Source of the DNA: Sphingobium bisphenolivorans
GTDB lineage: Bacteria; Pseudomonadota; Alphaproteobacteria; Sphingomonadales; Sphingomonadaceae
Direction: 5' to 3'
DNA: 64,000 nucleotides
Assembly (NCBI RefSeq): GCF_000412635.1
Contig: NZ_ASTG01000002.1
Coordinates: 17,270-81,269 of the forward strand
In this document: positions 27,193 to 36,319 of the stretch, piece by piece
Position numbering within the stretch: the stretch's first letter is position 1
Layout of the letters: the number at the start of each line of letters is the position of its first letter
Position numbers and translations under genes: made by a program
The notes under the pieces: model-generated
Told to the model about the DNA's origin: nothing
The model's database searches: none
The model's input: the letters and a program-made list of their open reading frames with translations, nothing else

Positions 27193-27477
27193 TCAGTCGA
27201 AAAGCTCTTCGAGAAAGCTCTTCTTCCGCTTCTTCTGATAATATCGCCCATCATCGCGATAGTCGCGATCCGGCCGGTAGCTCGGCTGGACCACCGGAGC
27301 GGCGGCGGCAACATCCCGCGTCGAACGCTCGATGATCTTGTCCAACTCGCCCCGGTCCAGCCAGACGCCCCGGCACTGCGGGCAAAAATCGATCTCCACC
27401 CCCTGCCGGTCGGTCATGGAGAGGCCCACATGACAGACCGGGCAGAGCATGGCCGACACCGCATGAGCATCCCGCAT
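27193..27477 (-). CDS. TFIIB-type zinc-ribbon protein
   Basis: 94-residue small protein with one zinc ribbon, CPVC (from residue 12) and CPQC (from residue 32), in the zf-TFIIB family context LCPVCHVGLSMTDRQGVEIDFCPQCRGVWLDRGELDKIIE. The C-terminal half is polar and basic (YYQKKRKKSFLEELFD). Family members are small cytoplasmic proteins of unknown role. Its ATG shares a base with the stop of the BI-1 gene (TAATG), so the two are co-translated. Confidence 0.88.
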   Translation of the reverse strand: MRDAHAVSAMLCPVCHVGLSMTDRQGVEIDFCPQCRGVWLDRGELDKIIERSTRDVAAAAPVVQPSYRPDRDYRDDGRYYQKKRKKSFLEELFD

Positions 27478-28187
27478 TATTCGCGCTCGCCCGTCAGGCT
27501 CAGCAGCATCTGGAACAGGTTGACGAAGTTCAGGTAGAGCGACAGCGCGCCCATCACCTGCATCTTCTGCGCGACCTCATGGCCGGCATAGGTGAAATAT
27601 TCCGACTTGATGCGCTGCACGTCCCAGGCGGTAAGGCCGGTGAAGACCACGACACCGATGATCGAGATCACCATCGCCATGGCGGACGAGCCGATGAAGA
27701 TGTTGATGAGGCTCGCGACCAATATGCCGATCAGGCCCATGATCAGGAACGACCCGAACTTCGACAGGTCACGCCCGGTGGTATAGCCCCACAGCGCCAT
27801 GGCAAGGAACATGACCGCAGCCGAGAAGAAGGCCTGTGCGATGCTCCCCCCGGTGAAGACCAGGAAGATGCTGGCGAGCGACACGCCCATCACGCCTGAA
27901 AAGGCGTAGAAGGCCATACGCGCTCCCGCGGTCGTCATCTTTTCGATGCGGAAGCTGAAGAAGAACACGAAGGCCAGCGGCGCGAAGATCGCCACCCATT
28001 TGAGCGGGGTGCCGAAGATCGCGGCAGCCAGCGCCGGCGTGTTGCCGATGAAGGCGGCGACCAGGCCTGTGATGACCAGGCCGATGCCCATATTGCGGAA
28101 AACGCCCAGCATGTGCGCGCGCAGCCCGGCATCGGTCTGCGCCGTCTGGCTCGCACCATAGCCCGGCATACGAACGGGATTGTTCAC
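27477..28187 (-). CDS. Bax inhibitor-1/YccA family membrane protein
   Basis: 236-residue integral membrane protein with about seven helices, matching the BI-1/YccA family (LRAHMLGVFRNMGIGLVITGLVAAFIG at the N-terminus; FTGLTAWDVQRIKSEYF and ALSLYLNFVNLFQMLLSL near the end). Bacterial members include a pH-dependent Ca leak channel and YccA, an inhibitor of FtsH proteolysis, so a role in membrane proteostasis or ion leak is possible. It is transcribed away from cysS and coupled to the zinc-ribbon gene. Confidence 0.93.
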   Translation of the reverse strand: MNNPVRMPGYGASQTAQTDAGLRAHMLGVFRNMGIGLVITGLVAAFIGNTPALAAAIFGTPLKWVAIFAPLAFVFFFSFRIEKMTTAGARMAFYAFSGVMGVSLASIFLVFTGGSIAQAFFSAAVMFLAMALWGYTTGRDLSKFGSFLIMGLIGILVASLINIFIGSSAMAMVISIIGVVVFTGLTAWDVQRIKSEYFTYAGHEVAQKMQVMGALSLYLNFVNLFQMLLSLTGERE

Positions 28188-28416
28188 GGCGTTAATACTC
28201 CATCCAAACGTCGGTTAGGGATCGAGTGGCCCGGCGCGGTCTTCGTGCACGTCAGAGGGGGGCAAACGCTCACGAACCTGCACCGAGCACACTCGATGCG
28301 GTCCGACATCACGGCTGGATCATGTCACATCGATCCAACCGCCAGAGGGGCCCGGCCCGCACAAGCAATATCGGTGGATGAACGCCCAAGTGCAAGGGAT
28401 CGGCCCGTTGGCAACA

Positions 28417-28429
28417 ATTTGTTACAAAT
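28417..28429. promoter_or_regulatory. 13-bp palindrome upstream of cysS
   Basis: ATTTGTTACAAAT, an inverted repeat with 6-bp arms around one central base, lies 47 bp before the preferred cysS start and is AT-rich against a GC-rich background. It could be an operator or part of a core promoter in the 288-bp region between the divergent BI-1 and cysS genes. No regulator is known to match. Confidence 0.3.
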
Positions 28430-28475
28430 CACGCCAAAGTTGATTCTTGGGCAGAACCGCCGCATGGCTGCGCCA

Positions 28476-30005
28476 ATGAGCGACCAGTTCACCCCCGCCG
28501 AGCAGCATGCCGATGCGCCTTTGCGCCTTTTCAACAGCCTGACGCGCACGGTCGAACCCTTCGCGCCCATCGAAGCGAACCGCGCCCGCATCTATAGCTG
28601 CGGCCCGACGGTCTATAATTACGCCCATCTCGGCAATCTGCGCGCCTATGTCTTCACCGACACGCTGCGCCGCACCTTGCTGTGGAAAGGCCTGACGGTC
28701 ACCCACATCATCAACATCACCGATGTCGGCCACCTGACGAGCGATGCCGACGCCGGCGACGACAAGATGGAAGCCGCCGCCCGCGCGCAGGCGAAGAGCA
28801 TCTGGGACATCGCCGCCCATTATACGCACGCCTTCAAGCAGAATATCGCCGACCTCAACATCATCCCGCCCAGCGAATGGACGGTCGCCACCGACTATGT
28901 CCCGCAGATGATCGAATTTGCGCAGAAGATCGCGCCCATCCACTGCTACGAACTGGAAACGGGACTTTATTTCGACAGCAGCACGGTCCCCGATTATGGC
29001 GCGCTGGCCGGCGGCCGGGACGACGCAGCCCATGCCCGCATCGATCCGGTCGCGGGCAAGCGCAACGCTTCGGACTTCGCGATCTGGCGCAAATCTCCTC
29101 CGGGCGAACAGCGCCAGATGGAATGGGACTCCCCCTGGGGCAAGGGCGCGCCGGGCTGGCATCTGGAATGCTCGGTGATGAGCGAGGCGCGCCTCGGCCA
29201 TCCGTTCGATATCCACACCGGCGGCATCGATCATCGCGAGATTCATCACCCGAACGAGATCGCGCAGAACCAGGCCTTTCACGCTTGCTGCGATGCGCCG
29301 GATGCCGCGAGCGCAAGCTTCACCGGCGCCAAATGGTGGATGCACAATAATTTCCTGGTGGATCGGCAGGGCAAGATGAGCAAGTCGAAGGGGGGCTTCA
29401 CCACCCTCTTCTCCCTGATCGATGCCGGCGTGCATCCGCTCGCCTATCGCCTGTTGTGCCTGGGCGCCCATTATCGCAGCGAGCTGGAATTCAGCGCGGA
29501 GAGCGTCGCCGCTGCCCTTACCCGGCTGAAGCGCCTCGTCATGGGCGTGGAAAGCCTCAAGGCCCGTGCCGAGGGGGTAACATGGCAGTCACCCCGTCTG
29601 CACTATCTGCGTGCCAATCTGCACCCCAAGCTCGCGCCCCTGCTCGAACAGTTCGATGCCGCGCTCAGCGACGACCTTATGACGCCGCGCGCGTTGCCGC
29701 TGTTGGAGGAGACGATCGCGCTCAAGAAGGTGCCCGTCGATGAAAAGCTCTGCCTGCTCGCCGCTTTCGACCAGGCGCTGGGCCTCAATCTGCTGACGAT
29801 AGGCCGTGCGGACCTGCGCTTGGCGCCGAAGGATGCGGCGATCACTCCCGAGGAGATCGAGGCCGAGCTCGACCGCCGCCAGACCGCTCGCGCGGAGAAG
29901 GACTTCGCCCTGTCCGATGAAATCCGCGACAGCCTGATCGCTCGCGGCGTGGAGGTCATGGACGGCGATCCGCTGCGATGGGACTGGCGTTTGGCCCTGG
30001 CCTGA
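28476..30005 (+). CDS. cysS: Cysteinyl-tRNA synthetase
   Basis: 509-residue class I synthetase charging tRNA-Cys. Seen are the zinc cysteine and HIGH region (YSCGPTVYNYAHLGNLRAYVFTD), GAPGWHLECSVM and HTGGIDHREIHHPNEIAQN of the zinc site, the KMSKSKGG loop, and a C-terminal DALR-type helical domain (LSDEIRDSLIARGVEVMD). Two in-frame ATG codons, 28464 and 28476, are both possible starts. The frame is open further upstream, but that part shows no family similarity. Confidence 0.97.
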   Translation: MSDQFTPAEQHADAPLRLFNSLTRTVEPFAPIEANRARIYSCGPTVYNYAHLGNLRAYVFTDTLRRTLLWKGLTVTHIINITDVGHLTSDADAGDDKMEAAARAQAKSIWDIAAHYTHAFKQNIADLNIIPPSEWTVATDYVPQMIEFAQKIAPIHCYELETGLYFDSSTVPDYGALAGGRDDAAHARIDPVAGKRNASDFAIWRKSPPGEQRQMEWDSPWGKGAPGWHLECSVMSEARLGHPFDIHTGGIDHREIHHPNEIAQNQAFHACCDAPDAASASFTGAKWWMHNNFLVDRQGKMSKSKGGFTTLFSLIDAGVHPLAYRLLCLGAHYRSELEFSAESVAAALTRLKRLVMGVESLKARAEGVTWQSPRLHYLRANLHPKLAPLLEQFDAALSDDLMTPRALPLLEETIALKKVPVDEKLCLLAAFDQALGLNLLTIGRADLRLAPKDAAITPEEIEAELDRRQTARAEKDFALSDEIRDSLIARGVEVMDGDPLRWDWRLALA

Positions 30006-30176
30006 AAGCCACTCTGGCAGGACGCTAAGGCGGCGTTCAGGTGCAGGAACATAGCCTCCTCTTAAAAGTGCGTAATCCTTATCCTCACTGGAGCGCGGCT
30101 CGCGCCCGAGGCACTATGGGCGCGGATTAGACCGTCCGCTTTGGGCAGCCTGTCCGCCAAGGGGCAGTCTTTGCAG

Positions 30177-30536
30177 ATGCCAAGATATGCATTCGCCGCG
30201 ATCCTCGCGCTCGGCAGCCCTGTATCGCTGCCCGTGGCCGCGCATGCGCAAAGCTATATGTTCGAAACCGGCGCGACCCTGCTCGCCAAGTGCCGCAACA
30301 AGGCGCCCGAATATGCGCTCGCCTGCACCGCCTATATCGTCGGCGCGGTCGACGGCATCAAGAAGGACGTGTTCATCGGCCGGGCGCGGCCCAATTGCTG
30401 GCCGGCCCAGATGGATGCGGAGGAGGTGAGGCGCATCGTCGTTGCCTACATCACCCGCTATCCGGACCAGCGCAAAGGCCCCGCCTCCGTGCTGGTCAGC
30501 ATCGCCCTCAACGAACGCTACCCCTGCGACAAATAG
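30177..30536 (+). CDS. Rap1a/Tai-like secreted protein
   Basis: 119-residue exported protein: signal peptide of about 24 residues ending AAHA, then a small domain with CRNKAPEYALACTAYIVGAVDGIKK, a second half RPNCWPAQMDAEEVRRIVVAYITRYPDQRKGPASVLVSIALNERYPC. Cysteine placement and the CxAYxxGxxD helix match the Rap1a/Tai family, first known as immunity proteins against type VI secretion amidases. No type VI genes or effector are near, and the family is widespread outside such clusters, so an immunity role here is not supported. Confidence 0.7.
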   Translation: MPRYAFAAILALGSPVSLPVAAHAQSYMFETGATLLAKCRNKAPEYALACTAYIVGAVDGIKKDVFIGRARPNCWPAQMDAEEVRRIVVAYITRYPDQRKGPASVLVSIALNERYPCDK

Positions 30537-30635
30537 CTCCTGGGCCGCAAGCTGCCCGCCACCGCTATAAACTTGCGTTAGCCACTGGTTGCGCGTAGGT
30601 GCGGCGCCTATTTCATTATCTTTGGGAGACTCAAA

Positions 30636-32006
30636 GTGGCGGCGAAATGGACGCCGGAAAGCTGGCGGGAGCATAAGGGCATTCAGATGCCCTCCTATCG
30701 TGATGCGGAGGCTCTGGCCGCCGTGGAGGGACAGCTCAGTCAGTTTCCCCCGCTCGTCTTTGCCGGCGAAGCGCGGAACCTGAAGCATGATCTTGCCAAG
30801 GTCGCGAACGGAGAGGCGTTCCTGCTGCAGGGCGGCGATTGCGCCGAGAGCTTCGCTGAGTTCCACCCGAACAACATCCGCGACACTTTCCGCGTGCTGC
30901 TGCAGATGGCGGTGGTGCTGACCTTCGCGTCCAAGCTGCCGATCGTGAAGGTCGGCCGGATGGCGGGTCAGTTCGCCAAGCCGCGCTCGGCCGATACCGA
31001 GACGATCGGCGGTGTGGAGCTGCCTAGCTATCGCGGCGACAATGTGAACGACATCGCCTTCACGCCCGAAGCGCGCGAGCCCGATGCGCAGCGCATGATC
31101 CGCGCCTACAACCAATCGGCCGCGACCCTCAACCTGCTGCGCGCCTTCTCGACCGGCGGCTATGCGAGCCTCGACCGGGTTCATGGCTGGATGCTCGATT
31201 TCATGGGCCGCTCGCCTTGGGCCGCGAAGTTCGATGCCATGGCAGACCAGATCGGCCAGGCGCTCGACTTCATGCGCGCCTGCGGCCTGTCGCCCGACAC
31301 CGTGCCCCAGCTTGGCGGAACCAGCTTCTACACCAGCCATGAAGCGTTGTTGCTCCCCTATGAGCAGGCGCTGACCCGGCAGGATTCGCTGACCGGTGAC
31401 TGGTACGACACGTCGGCGCATATGGTCTGGATCGGCGATCGCACGCGGTTCGAAGGCTCGGCCCATATCGAATATCTGCGCGGCATCGGCAATCCGATCG
31501 GCATGAAGTGCGGCCCGAGCCTGGAGCCGGATGCGCTCATCCGCCTGCTCGACATCCTGAACCCCTCGCGCGAGGCGGGGCGCATCACGCTCATCTCCCG
31601 CTATGGCCATGACAAGATCGAGGCGGGCCTGCCCAAGCTGGTGCGCGCGGTCATGAAGGAAGGCCATCCGGTAGTCTGGTCCTGCGACCCGATGCACGGC
31701 AATGTCATCAAGGCGGCCAATGGCTACAAGACGCGCCCGTTCGACCGCATCCTGGCCGAGGTGCGCGGCTTCTTCGCGGTGCACCGCGCGGAAGGCAGCT
31801 TCGGCGGCGGCATCCATGCCGAGATGACGGGCCAGAATGTGACGGAGTGCACCGGCGGCGCCATCGCCATCACCGACGAGGGGCTGGCCGATCGCTACCA
31901 CACCCATTGCGACCCGCGCCTCAACGCGGCGCAGAGCCTGGAACTCGCCTTCCTGCTCGCGGAAATGCTGAACGAGGAACTGAAGGAACGCCGCGCCGCG
32001 GCCTGA
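30636..32006 (+). CDS. Class II DAHP synthase (3-deoxy-7-phosphoheptulonate synthase)
   Basis: 456-residue enzyme condensing phosphoenolpyruvate and erythrose 4-phosphate, the entry step of the shikimate pathway. It is of the plant-like class [21 protein letters not shown] at the start, [14 protein letters not shown] with the metal cysteine, [13 protein letters not shown] with PEP contacts, [16 protein letters not shown] and [14 protein letters not shown]. It starts at GTG 30636 behind a GGGAGA site. A strong terminator follows at 32029. aroQ at 18.6 kb serves the same pathway. Confidence 0.95.
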   Translation: MAAKWTPESWREHKGIQMPSYRDAEALAAVEGQLSQFPPLVFAGEARNLKHDLAKVANGEAFLLQGGDCAESFAEFHPNNIRDTFRVLLQMAVVLTFASKLPIVKVGRMAGQFAKPRSADTETIGGVELPSYRGDNVNDIAFTPEAREPDAQRMIRAYNQSAATLNLLRAFSTGGYASLDRVHGWMLDFMGRSPWAAKFDAMADQIGQALDFMRACGLSPDTVPQLGGTSFYTSHEALLLPYEQALTRQDSLTGDWYDTSAHMVWIGDRTRFEGSAHIEYLRGIGNPIGMKCGPSLEPDALIRLLDILNPSREAGRITLISRYGHDKIEAGLPKLVRAVMKEGHPVVWSCDPMHGNVIKAANGYKTRPFDRILAEVRGFFAVHRAEGSFGGGIHAEMTGQNVTECTGGAIAITDEGLADRYHTHCDPRLNAAQSLELAFLLAEMLNEELKERRAAA

Positions 32007-32028
32007 TCCTTCACAACGAACAAAATCG

Positions 32029-32064
32029 ATCCCGCCGCGTGGACACCTCGCGGCGGGATTTTTT
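32029..32064 (+). terminator. Rho-independent terminator of the DAHP synthase gene
   Basis: An 11-bp perfect stem, ATCCCGCCGCG paired with CGCGGCGGGAT around a 9-base loop, followed by six T residues, 22 bp after the stop codon. It is the clearest intrinsic terminator in the window. Confidence 0.92.
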
Positions 32065-32160
32065 ATGGCACAATCCCCTGCGCCATGCGGCGGCTTGAGG
32101 GGAATATATCGTGCGCGCCCATCTAGATACAGGATCAACTCGGCGAACCTACCCCCTCCC

Positions 32161-32235
32161 CGTTCGCCCTGAGCTTGTCGAAGGGCTTGCCCATTCCCCA
32201 AAGAAAAAGGGGTTCGACTGGCTCAGCCCGAAGGG
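32161..32235. repeat. Sphingomonad-type intergenic repeat
   Basis: Contains CCTGAGCTTGTCGAAGGGC followed by an imperfect inverted copy (CCCC/GGGG arms around AAAGAAAAA, then GGCTCAGCCCGAAGGG). The 13-base core CTTGTCGAAGGGC at 32174-32186 is identical to 21456-21468. It lies just before the bicupin gene and its end overlaps that gene's likely leader. Confidence 0.65.
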
Positions 32236-32256
32236 AGGCACGTGGAAGGAAAGACC

Positions 32257-32982
32257 ATGACCGAAGCATTGGCCGTCGAAACCCGCAGCTTCCGCGATCT
32301 GCGCGCCTTTGCGGAAGGCGCGACCATCCCTGCCGACGCACAAGGGGATGCTTTCCTCGCCAGCCGCGCCACGCTCGGCCTGCCGCAAGGCCCTGTCTCC
32401 GTCAGCCTGATCGCCCTGCCCCAAGGGCGTGGCCGGGTAGAAACCCTGCCCGACGACGAATTTCTCATCCTTCTCGACGGCGCGCTTACGCTTGAGAGCA
32501 GCGACAGCACGACGCAACTCACCGGCAATCAGAGCGCTGTCGTCACCAGGGGGAGCGGCTTCACCTGGTCCTCGCGCGACGGTGCACGCCTGATCGCCAT
32601 GCGCCGCAACGGCAGCCCCGCCGCCGCGCCGGCGATCATCCCGATCGATGAGAGCGCGCCGCTCGAACCATCTGGCGCGCCGCTTGCCGAACTGCTCGTC
32701 GGCCCCACACCCAGCTGCCGCAACTTCACCGATTATCGCTCCGCCGACACGGAGTTCGTGTGCGGCACATGGGATTCCACGCCCTACCACCGCCGCTCCA
32801 TGCCCTATCGCCATTATGAGCTCATGCACCTGCTGCAAGGCAGCGTGACTTTCGTGGATGGTGAGGGGCGCGAGCAGACATTCCGCGAAGGCGACATCTT
32901 CCTGGTCGAACAGGGCGCGCATTGCAGCTGGGAAAGCCGCGAGCACGTCAAGAAAGTGTACGCCATCTACCGTCCTGCCTGA
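32257..32982 (+). CDS. Bicupin protein
   Basis: 241-residue two-domain cupin. The first cupin (about 15-110) has weak metal-ligand conservation (LPDDEFLILLDGALTLES); the second (about 150-235) reads STPYHRRSMPYRHYELMHLLQGSVTFVD and GDIFLVEQGAHCSWES, which keeps the His/Glu/His pattern expected for a metal site. I place the start at the ATG at 32257 behind GGAAGGA rather than at the GTG at 32242. Related proteins are annotated as cupins of unknown function. A 12-bp hairpin follows the gene. Confidence 0.85.
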   Translation: MTEALAVETRSFRDLRAFAEGATIPADAQGDAFLASRATLGLPQGPVSVSLIALPQGRGRVETLPDDEFLILLDGALTLESSDSTTQLTGNQSAVVTRGSGFTWSSRDGARLIAMRRNGSPAAAPAIIPIDESAPLEPSGAPLAELLVGPTPSCRNFTDYRSADTEFVCGTWDSTPYHRRSMPYRHYELMHLLQGSVTFVDGEGREQTFREGDIFLVEQGAHCSWESREHVKKVYAIYRPA

Positions 32983-32996
32983 GCAGGCGTCTCCGG

Positions 32997-33035
32997 CGGG
33001 CTGAACGGTCAACCGTCCCTTGGCCGTTCAGCCCG
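32997..33035. repeat. Inverted repeat after the bicupin gene
   Basis: CGGGCTGAACGG at 32997-33008 pairs perfectly with CCGTTCAGCCCG at 33024-33035 over a 15-base loop. No T run follows, so it is terminator-like at best; it may protect the mRNA 3' end. Confidence 0.6.
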
Positions 33036-33103
33036 TCACACCGGCGTAACAATGCCGTGATTTCAGCCCTTGCTTTGGCGGCGCAGCAAGATAGCCTCCG
33101 CCC

Positions 33104-33853
33104 ATGGCAAAGGAACCGGCATTGGCGACCATCGCCGTCTACAGCCTCAAGGGGGGCGTTGGCAAAACCACCTTCGCGATAAACCTCGCCTGGGCATCGG
33201 CCTGCATCTCCAAGCGCCGGACGCTGCTGTGGGATCTCGATCCGCAGGCGGCGTCGAGCTGGCTGATTTCCACTGAGATGGAGAGCCGCGATGCGGCACA
33301 GGCGATCTTCAGCAAGGATGTGGAAGTCCGCAGGCTGATCCAGCCGTCAACCGTGCCCGGCCTCGACCTCATCGCCGCCGACACGTCGCTGCGCAGCCTT
33401 GATCATCTGTTCCGCGAAATGGACAAGAAGAAGCGGCTTGCCAAGCTGATCGATACGCTGAGCCGCGATTATGACCGCATCATCCTCGATTGCCCACCGG
33501 GCCTTACCGAAACAAGCGAGCAGGTGCTGCGCGCCGCCGACATGATCGTGATCCCGGTCATCCCCTCGCCGCTCGCGCAGCGCGCCATGGGGGAAGTCGC
33601 CCGCTATCTGGTGCAGCGCGGCGGCAGCCATCCGCCGATCATGCCGGTTTATTCGATGGTCGATCGCCGCCGCAGCCTGCACCGCGCCGCGCTCGACTCG
33701 CAGCCCGGCTGGCCCGCCATCCCGATGGCAAGCACGGTCGAACAGATGGCGGTGCGCCGCAAGCCGCTCGGCGCCTTCGCGGCAGCCTCACCCCCGGCGC
33801 AGGCGTTCGCGGGGCTGTGGACCTCGATCGAGCGGCAGGTGCAGAGGGTTTAG
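33104..33853 (+). CDS. Orphan ParA-family ATPase
   Basis: 249-residue ParA/MinD-superfamily ATPase. The deviant Walker A KGGVGKTT is at residues 16-23, the switch LLWDLDPQAASSWL follows at about 41-54, and the Walker B-like YDRIILDCPPGL at about 124-135. It has no N-terminal DNA-binding extension. No parB, centromere-like repeats or plasmid replication gene is adjacent, so a plain partition role is not indicated; such orphans can position chemoreceptors, polysaccharide machinery or other cargo. Its last 4 bp overlap the end of the opposing GGDEF-EAL gene. Confidence 0.88.
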   Translation: MAKEPALATIAVYSLKGGVGKTTFAINLAWASACISKRRTLLWDLDPQAASSWLISTEMESRDAAQAIFSKDVEVRRLIQPSTVPGLDLIAADTSLRSLDHLFREMDKKKRLAKLIDTLSRDYDRIILDCPPGLTETSEQVLRAADMIVIPVIPSPLAQRAMGEVARYLVQRGGSHPPIMPVYSMVDRRRSLHRAALDSQPGWPAIPMASTVEQMAVRRKPLGAFAAASPPAQAFAGLWTSIERQVQRV

Positions 33854-36213
33854 GCGCTGGCCCTCAACGGGTCGCGCGGGAACAGGGTGAGTGCATCGGC
33901 AGCCGACATCGGCCGCCCGAAATAATAGCCCTGCACCTTGCGGCAGCCCAGCCGCCGCACCATCGCCAGTTCGGCTTCCGTCTCCACCCCCTCGGCTGTG
34001 GTCGCCATGCCCAGGCTGTCGGCAAGGGTCACGACGGCGCGAATGATCGCCAGGCTCGCCGCCTTGTTGTTAGACGCGCCCACGACGAAGCTGCGGTCGA
34101 TCTTGATCGTATTGAAGCGCGTGCGGCTAAGATAGCCGAGCGAGGAATAGCCGGTGCCGAAATCATCGAGCGAAAGCTGGACGCCGAGCGCGAGCAGCTG
34201 ATCGAGAATCTTGAGTGAGCCCGCAGCGGCGTTGACGAACAGGCTTTCGGTCACTTCCAGCTCCAGCCGGTGGGCATCAAGACCGCTTTGGCCCAGCGCG
34301 GACACGACCGCCGCGATAAAGCTGGGGTGCGTCAGCTGCTCGGCCGACACATTCACCGCGACCCGCACCGGGTCAGGCCAGCGCGCCGCCTCCATGCACG
34401 CGGTCCGCAGCACCCATTCGCCGATCGGACCGATCAGCCGGGCTTCCTCGGCCACCGGCACGAACTTGGCGGGCGAAATCGGCCCCATTTCGGGATGTGT
34501 CCAGCGAGCCAGCGCCTCGAACCCGAGAATGGCGGCGCTGTCCGCATCCACGACCGGTTGGTAAAGGACATGCAGTTGATCCTTCTCCAGCGCGTCACGC
34601 AGCGCCAGTTCCAGCTTGCGGCGTTCTTCCGCCTGCGCGTGAAGTTGCGGCTCATAGGCGCAATGCATGCCCCCGCCTTCGCTCTTGGCGCGATAGAGCG
34701 CCAGGTCGGCGCTGCGGATCAGCGCTTCGGGTTCTACCCCATCCTGCGGCGCGACCGCCGACCCGACCGAGGCGCCGACGAACAGCATGTGCTGATCGAC
34801 CTGGTAGGGTGTGGACAGGCCGCTGATGATCGCGGCCGCCAGCCGGTCGATCGCGTGTTCGGGGCCGGAGTGCGGAATGACGATGGCGAACTCATCGCCC
34901 CCGATGCGGCCGCAGAATTCACTGCCGGAGCAAATATGACGCAGCCGTCGCGCTACCTGGCTCAGCAGCTTGTCGCCGATCTGATGGCCCAACGTATCGT
35001 TGACCGCCTTGAACCGGTCGAGATCGATCATCAGGAAGGCGCAATTGGCCGTTCGGCCAACGCCGCCGCCGCTCATCGCCTGGTCGAGAACGTCGCGCAG
35101 ATGGGCGCGATTGGGCAAGCCGGTCAGCGCATCGAAGCGCGCAAGCTGGGTGATCCGCTCGGCCGACTCCCGCTGTTCCGTGATATCGGAGCCGACGCCC
35201 CGAAAGCCGAGGAACGCGCCCGCATCATCATAGCGGGGCGAGGCCGACAATTCCCACCAGCGGGTCAGTCCCTTGACCTCGACCGGCAGCACGACGTTGC
35301 TGAAGCTTTCTCGGCGTTTCAGATGGTCGGCAAGCCCATGAAGACCGGCCGGGAACAATCCGCTGTCCCACGCGCTGCCGGCCAGCACCTGGACCAGTAA
35401 CGCGCCTTCGACGGCGCTTGCCGGCACCCCCAGCATCTCTGCAAGGCGCGGAGATACGCCGTTCAGCCGCCGCGCTGCATCGGTCTGCCACAGCCAGTCC
35501 GGCGCGCCCTGGTCATATTCGCGCAGCAGGAGGCTCACGACCTCGCTCTTTTCCTCGAGCTGGACGCTGGCGCTGTGCTGACGGGTGAAGGTCCGCGCAT
35601 AGATGAAGCAGCCGACCAGCAGCGACAGGGCGTAGCTGGTCGCCAAGGCAAGTAGCGGAAGCTGGCCGCTGGCATTGAACATCCCCGGCAAAGCCGCGAC
35701 GCAGGGCAGCAGGAAGCCGGTGGCGGCGAGCGGCGTGGCCGCGAAACTGATCGCGCCGCACACCATGACGCAGCTGATCAAGGTCCAGTGCGCGACCAGC
35801 TCAGCCGGACCATGCCCGGTCGGCATCGACACCATGCACCCTGCCCAGAGCAGCCCGTGGAGCAATCCGCCAAGGCCCTGCGAGCGCAGATCGGCGACCG
35901 TCAGCCCGCCATAGCCTGACGACCGCCGGCGGCTGCAGGATAGGATATTCAAGACAATCGACAGGATCAGCAGGACGCTGAACAGCGACAGGCGCGAACT
36001 CGCCCCGTGGCCGCCGAACACCTGCCAGAGGAAGATCAGGCCGAAGAGGTTCATCGCGTGGCGGAGCAGCGCGACATTGTCGCCCGAGCGCAGTTGCGCC
36101 GCGAGGACGCGGGCGGCGGCTTCGCCTCGATCGCTGCCGAGCCCCATCATCGCCTTCAGCGAGACGCGCTCCTGCTGTTCCGGTTCAGGGATCGAGTGTT
36201 GCCCGCTTCTCAC
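33850..36213 (-). CDS. Membrane-bound diguanylate cyclase/phosphodiesterase (PAS-GGDEF-EAL)
   Basis: 787 residues: about six N-terminal membrane helices (53-206) of unassigned sensor type, a PAS domain at about 236-345, GGDEF domain with intact GGDEF at 438-442, and EAL domain with EALARW from 566 and LDDFGTGYSSL later. Both catalytic signatures look intact, so it may make and degrade cyclic-di-GMP under control of the sensor. The inhibitory RxxD site is absent (SGSE at 429-432). Translation is drawn from a GTG at 36213; ATG codons at 36150 and 36147 are alternatives. Adjacent to the FAAL gene on the same strand. Confidence 0.93.
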   Translation of the reverse strand: MRSGQHSIPEPEQQERVSLKAMMGLGSDRGEAAARVLAAQLRSGDNVALLRHAMNLFGLIFLWQVFGGHGASSRLSLFSVLLILSIVLNILSCSRRRSSGYGGLTVADLRSQGLGGLLHGLLWAGCMVSMPTGHGPAELVAHWTLISCVMVCGAISFAATPLAATGFLLPCVAALPGMFNASGQLPLLALATSYALSLLVGCFIYARTFTRQHSASVQLEEKSEVVSLLLREYDQGAPDWLWQTDAARRLNGVSPRLAEMLGVPASAVEGALLVQVLAGSAWDSGLFPAGLHGLADHLKRRESFSNVVLPVEVKGLTRWWELSASPRYDDAGAFLGFRGVGSDITEQRESAERITQLARFDALTGLPNRAHLRDVLDQAMSGGGVGRTANCAFLMIDLDRFKAVNDTLGHQIGDKLLSQVARRLRHICSGSEFCGRIGGDEFAIVIPHSGPEHAIDRLAAAIISGLSTPYQVDQHMLFVGASVGSAVAPQDGVEPEALIRSADLALYRAKSEGGGMHCAYEPQLHAQAEERRKLELALRDALEKDQLHVLYQPVVDADSAAILGFEALARWTHPEMGPISPAKFVPVAEEARLIGPIGEWVLRTACMEAARWPDPVRVAVNVSAEQLTHPSFIAAVVSALGQSGLDAHRLELEVTESLFVNAAAGSLKILDQLLALGVQLSLDDFGTGYSSLGYLSRTRFNTIKIDRSFVVGASNNKAASLAIIRAVVTLADSLGMATTAEGVETEAELAMVRRLGCRKVQGYYFGRPMSAADALTLFPRDPLRASA

Positions 36214-36319
36214 CCCGACGGTTTAGCGACAAGCGGTTAGCAATCCGTAACCCGCGCGCCTGCTCTTAGGGGTTATATCCTTTGACAAGGGGCAGGAAAG
36301 CGGCCTCGACTCCGTTCGC

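Noticed and set aside
30177..30536. Rap1a-like protein as part of a type VI secretion toxin-immunity pair
   Set aside because: No effector, tss genes or toxin domain in the neighbourhood, and the family is broad.
30114..32201. A 695-codon open frame on the minus strand
   Set aside because: It lies opposite the DAHP synthase and Rap1a-like genes, has His/Gln/Arg-rich shadow composition, and no ribosome site supports it.
33104..33853. A plasmid or integrative partition locus
   Set aside because: A single ParA without parB, repeats or replication genes, inside core chromosomal genes.
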